The notes under the pieces were generated by a model, which was not told the origin of the DNA, made no database searches, and saw only the letters and a list, made by a program, of their open reading frames with translations. The position numbers and the translations under genes are program-made. Source: Ptiloglossa arizonensis (taxonomy: Eukaryota; Arthropoda; Insecta; Hymenoptera; Colletidae). Taken from it: a stretch of DNA of 64,000 bases. The stretch covers positions 1-64,000 of the forward strand of contig NW_027478979.1 of assembly GCF_051014685.1 (NCBI RefSeq), given 5' to 3'. Shown piece after piece: positions 60,365 through 64,000 of the stretch (position 1 is the first letter of the stretch; every line of letters begins with the position of its first letter).

Positions 60365-61307
60365 AAAAGTTTCTGTTGCATCTGAAAGTAGAAACTCGCC
60401 CCATTACAACGGTATGAGTAGTTTTCCCCTAGACCGTTCTAGTTATTCCTTTCGAGCATCAGAACTGCGAAAATTTGGAGTTTCTCAAGCGTTTCTTACC
60501 TCAAAACTGCCATATCTCGCGAACGGATTGACCAATCCGCAAAGTTTCTGTTGCATCTGAAAGTAGAAACTAGCCCCATTACAACGGTATGAGTAGTTTT
60601 CCCCTAGACCGTTCTAGTTATTCGTTTCGAGCATCAGAACTGCGAAAATTTGGAGTTTCTCAATCGTTTCTTACCTCAAAGCTGCCATATCTCGCGAACG
60701 GATTGACCAATCCGCAAAGTTTCTGTTGCATCTGAAAGTAGAAACTAGCCCCATTACAACGGTATGAGTAGTTTTCCCCTAGACCGTTCTAGTTATTCGT
60801 TTTGAGCATCAGAAATGCGAAAATTTGGAGTTTCTCAAGCGTTTCTTACCTCAAAACTGCCATTTCTCGCGAACGGATTGACCAATTCGCAAAGTTTCTG
60901 TTGCATCTGAAAGTAGAAACTAGCCCCATTACAACGGTATGAGTAGTTTTCCCCTAGACCGTTCTAGTTATTCGTTTCGAGCATCAGAACTGCGAAAATT
61001 TGGAGTTTCTCAAGCGTTTCTTACCTCAAAACTGCCATATCTCGCGAACGGATTGACCAATCCGAAAAGTTTCTGTTGCATCTGAAAGTAGAAACTCGCC
61101 CCATTACAACGGTATGAGTAGTTTTCCCCTAGACCGTTCTAGTTATTCCTTTCGAGCATCAGAACTGCGAAAATTTGGAGTTTCTCAAGCGTTTCTTACC
61201 TCAAAACTGCCATATCTCGCGAACGGATTGACCAATCCGCAAAGTTTCTGTTGCATCTGAAAGTAGAAACTAGCCCCATTACAACGGTATGAGTAGTTTT
61301 CCCCTAG
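59749..61307 (+). repeat. 4-monomer tandem duplication (700 bp)
   Basis: CTCAATCG with TCAAAGCTG (59,960 and 60,660), GTTTTGAGC (60,099 and 60,799) and TTATTCCTTT (60,443 and 61,143) recur at 700 bp. The match 59,749-60,607 against 60,449-61,307 ends where A71 becomes G71 at 61,308. Confidence 0.82.
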
Positions 61308-62465
61308 GCCGTTCTAGTTATTCGTTTCGAGCATCAGAACTGCGAAAATTTGGAGTTTCTCAAGCGTTTCTTACCTCAAAACTGCCATATCTCGCGAACG
61401 GATTGACCAATCCGAAAAGTTTCTGTTGCATCTGAAAGTAGAAACTAGCCCCATTACAACGGTATGAGTAGTTTTCCCCTAGGCCGGTCTAGTTATTCGT
61501 TTCGAGCATCAGAACTGCGAAAATTTGGAGTTTCTCAAGCGTTTCTTACCTCAAAACTGCCATATCTCGCGAACGGATTGACCAATCCGCAAAGTTTCTG
61601 TTGCATCTGAAAGTAGAAACTAGCCCCATTACAACGGTATGAGTAGTTTTCCCCTAGGCCGTTCTAGTTATTCGTTTCGAGCATCAGAACTGCGAAAATT
61701 TGGAGTTTCTCAAGCGTTTCTTACCTCAAAACTGCCATATCTCGCGAACGGATTGACCAATCCGAAAAGTTTCTGTTGCATCTGAAAGTAGAAACTAGCC
61801 CCATTACAACGGTATGAGTAGTTTTCCCCTAGGCCGTTCTAGTTATTCGTTTCGAGCATCAGAACTGCGAAAATTTGGAGTTTCTCAAGCGTTTCTTACC
61901 TCAAAACTGCCATATCTCGCGAACGGATTGACCAATCCGCAAAGTTTCTGTTGCATCTGAAAGTAGAAACTAGCCCCATTACAACGGGATGAGTAGTTTT
62001 CCCCTAGACCGTTCTAGTTATTCGTTTCGAGCATCAGAAATGCGAAAATTTGGAGTTTCTCAAGCATTTCTTACCTCAAAACTGCCATATCTCGCGAACG
62101 GATTGACCAATCCGCAAAGTTTCTGTTGCATCTGAAAGTAGAAACTAGCCCCATTACAACGGTATGAGTAGTTTTCCCCTAGACCGTTCTAGTTATTCGT
62201 TTCGAGCATCAGAACTGCGAAAATTTGGAGTTTCTCAAGCGTTTCTTACTTCAAAACTGCCATATCTCGCGAACGGACTGACCAATCCTCAAAGTTTCTG
62301 TTGCATCTGAAAGTAGAAACTAGCCCCATTACAACGGTATGAGTAGTTTTCCCCTAGACCGTTCTAGTTATTCGTTTCGAGCATCAGAACTGCGAAAATT
62401 TGGAGTTTCTCAAGCGTTTCTTACCTCAAAACTGCCATATCTCGCGAACGGATTGACCAATCCGA
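60580..62465 (+). repeat. 16-monomer-offset copy (2,800 bp) of 57,780-59,665
   Basis: GTTTTGAGC (57,999 and 60,799), TTATTCCTTT (58,343 and 61,143), GGGATGAG (59,186 and 61,986) and GGACTGACCAATCCT (59,475 and 62,275) all lie 2,800 bp apart. Differences: CTCAATCG against CTCAAGCG at 60,660, GCCGGTCTAG at 61,484, and GAACTACG at 59,064 against GAACTGCG. The match ends where CGAAAAG replaces CGCAAAG and GTCTCTG is absent (62,463). Confidence 0.8.
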
Positions 62466-63700
62466 AAAGTTTCTGTTGCATCTGAAAGTAGAAACTAGCC
62501 CCATTACAACGGTATGAGTAGTTTTCCCCTAGACCGTTCTAGTTATTCGTTTCGAGCATCAGAACTGCGAAAATTTGGAGTTTCTCAAGCGTTTCTTACC
62601 TCAAAACTGCCATATCTCGCGAACGGATTGACCAATCCGCAAAGTTTCTGTTGCATCTGAAAGTGGAAACTCGCCCCATTACAACGGCATGAGTAGTTTT
62701 CCCCTAGGCCGTTCTAGTTATTCGTTTCGAGCATCAGAACTGCGAAAATTTGGAGTTTCTCAAGCGTTTCTTACCTCAAAACTGCCATATCTCGCGAACG
62801 GATTGACCAATCCGCAAAGTTTCTGTTGCATCTGAAAGTAGAAACTAGCCCCATTACAACGGTATGAGTAGATTTCCCCTAGACCGTTCTAGTTATTCGT
62901 TTCGAGCATCAGAACTGCGAAAATTTGGAGTTTCTCAAGCGTTTCTTACCTCAAAACTGCCATATCTCGCGAACGGATTGACCAATCCGCAAAGTTTCTG
63001 TTGCATCTGAAAGTAGAAACTAGCCCCATTACAACGGTATGAGTAGTTTTCCCCTAGGCCGTTCTAGTTATTCGTTTCGAGCATCAGAACTGCGAAAATT
63101 TGGAGTTTCTCAAGCGTTTCTTACCTCAAAACTGCCATATCTCGCGAAAGGATTGACCAATCCGAAAAGTTTCTGTTGCATCTGAAAGTAGAAACTAGCC
63201 CCATTACAACGGTATGAGTAGTTTTCCCCTAGACCGTTCTAGTTATTCGTTTCGAGCATCAGAACTGCGAAAATTTGGAGTTTCTCAAGCGTTTCTTACC
63301 TCAAAACTGCCATATCTCGCGAACGGATTGACCAATCCGCAAAGTTTCTGTTGCATCTGAAAGTGGAAACTCGCCCCATTACAACGGCATGGGTAGTTTT
63401 CCCCTAGGCCGTTCTAGTTATTCGTTTCGAGCATCAGAACTGCGAAAATTTGGAGTTTCTCAAGCGTTTCTTACCTCAAAACTGCCATATCTCGCGAACG
63501 GATTGACCAATCCGCAAAGTTTCTGTTGCATCTGAAAGTAGAAACTAGCCCCATTACAACGGTATGAGTAGTTTTCCCCTAGACCGTTCTAGTTATTCGT
63601 TTCGAGCGTCAGAACTGCGAAAATTTGGAGTTTCTCAAGCGTTTCTTACCTCAAAACTGCCATATCTCGCGAACGGATTGACCAATCCGCAAAGTTTCTG
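62463..63700 (+). repeat. 4-monomer duplication (700 bp) with C51/G71 copies
   Basis: GTGGAAACTCG followed by GGCATGAG and CTAGGCC at 62,664 recurs at 63,364 (there GGCATGGG), and CGAAAAG at 62,463 recurs at 63,163. Private changes: GTAGATTTCC near 62,868 and GAAAGGATTG near 63,146. These C51 copies are the rightmost in the window. Confidence 0.75.
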
Positions 63701-63862
63701 TTGCATCTGAAAGTAGAAACTGGCCCCATTACAACGGTATGAGTAGTTTTCCCCTAGACCGTTCTAGTTATTCGTTTCGAGCATCAGAACTGCGAAAATT
63801 TGGAGTTTCTCAAGCGTTTCTTACCTCAAAACTGTCATATCTCGCGAACGGATTGACCAATC

Positions 63863-64000
63863 CGCAAGGTTTCTGTTGCATCTGAAAGTAGAAACTAGCC
63901 CCATTACAACGGTATGAGTAGTTTTCCCCTAGACCGTTCTAGTTATTCGTTTCGAGCATCAGAACTGCGAAAATTTGGAGTTTCTCAAGCGTTTCTTACC
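63863..64000 (+). repeat. Partial monomer at the window end (138 of 175 bases)
   Basis: It begins CGCAAGG (a G6 variant also seen at 36,913, 46,538 and 49,338) and stops at consensus 138 (TTCTTACC). The array clearly continues beyond the window on this side; on the left it begins at monomer base 1 with no flanking sequence, so neither array edge is visible. Confidence 0.9.

Larger units (their letters stand above)
1..64000 (+). repeat. Satellite DNA array, 175-bp monomer, 365 full copies
   Basis: The entire window is a head-to-tail tandem array. Counting from the CG after each CCAATC, the last monomer start is at 63,863, which equals 365 x 175 minus 13 single-base losses. All copies have the same orientation. 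I saw no insertion longer than one base. Each monomer contains stop codons in all six frames, and the period shifts the frame by one per copy, so open frames stay near 50-60 codons and no gene is supported. The period is close to nucleosome repeat length, as in many centromeric satellites. I do not recognise the family, so the chromosomal location and host are inference. Confidence 0.98.
50038..64000 (+). repeat. Family A block 5 with large recent repeats
   Basis: These monomers are close to consensus. Marks such as CTAGGCC without C35, GGGATGAG with CAGAAATGCG, GTTTTGAGC with CCATTTCTCG, TTATTCCTTT, and GGACTGACCAATCCT are repeated at offsets of 4, 9, 16, 27 and 29 monomers. The region is the most strongly layered part of the array, with no one-base-deleted copy. 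Confidence 0.85.

Noticed and set aside
1..64000. CRISPR array
   Set aside because: The repeat unit is 175 bp with no unique spacers between copies, and variation is scattered substitutions.
1..64000. Short open reading frames within the monomers
   Set aside because: Every monomer has stops in all three frames on each strand (for example TGA at 21, TAG at 34, TGA at 53, TAG at 68 and 78 on the plus strand), and the 175-bp period rotates the frame. Frames of about 50-60 codons are chance.
1..64000. Protein-coding tandem repeat such as a repetitive surface or silk protein
   Set aside because: The unit length is not divisible by three and all frames are closed, so it cannot encode an in-frame repeat.
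1..64000. Inverted satellite segments
   Set aside because: All monomers read in the same direction; phase and orientation never change apart from one-base losses.
1..64000. Naming the host or a known satellite family
   Set aside because: I do not recognise the sequence with confidence, and base composition alone does not identify a lineage.

Overview
The whole 64,000-base window is one block of satellite DNA. It is an unbroken head-to-tail array of a 175-bp monomer, with 365 complete copies plus a 138-base partial copy at the right end. I found no gene, RNA gene, transposon, CRISPR array, inverted segment or unique sequence. The monomer is about 43% G+C (75 of 175 bases, counted by hand) and carries 10 CpG sites. 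175 is not a multiple of three and stop codons occur in all six frames of each copy, so no coding region can run through the array. A period near nucleosome spacing, kilobases of pure array and nested higher-order repeats point to eukaryotic heterochromatin such as a centromere, pericentromere, subtelomere or B chromosome. I do not recognise the satellite and cannot name the organism. The lack of CpG depletion fits a lineage with little DNA methylation or a very young array.

Register: taking the CG that follows CCAATC as monomer base 1, starts are at 1, 176, 351 and so on. Thirteen net single-base losses move the phase, so after 32,888 starts fall at 175n-12. A copy matching the majority sequence at every base is 33,588-33,762. 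Consensus positions quoted below use this register.

Two monomer families alternate. Family A is the majority type (G7, G13, A35, A71). Family B is a set of linked variants: A7 with C13, C35, G71, C51, a one-base deletion near 115, TACTGC or TACCCC near 135, and others. Zonation: B-rich 1-2,273; A 2,274-4,373; B 4,374-7,871; A 7,872-13,123 (a 14-monomer unit of 2,450 bp in tandem); A 13,124-15,819; two tandem copies of a 30-monomer A+B unit of 5,248 bp at 15,820-21,067 and 21,068-26,315; B cassettes of shrinking length 26,316-32,363; A 32,364-49,512; a small B island 49,513-50,037; A 50,038-64,000, which contains a 27-monomer (4,725-bp) repeat followed by overlapping duplications of 9, 29, 16 and 4 monomers.

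The array therefore records repeated unequal exchange or amplification at several scales: single monomers, 3 to 16 monomers, and about 27-30 monomers. Long-range links between segments 24 to 29 kb apart, and chimeric monomers whose crossover lies inside the repeat, are visible. Small structural motifs recur in nearly every copy: a perfect 16-bp dyad, a 7-bp hairpin, a 6-bp stem whose two family variants keep pairing, and an AAAATTT tract. Any functional role for these is inference.
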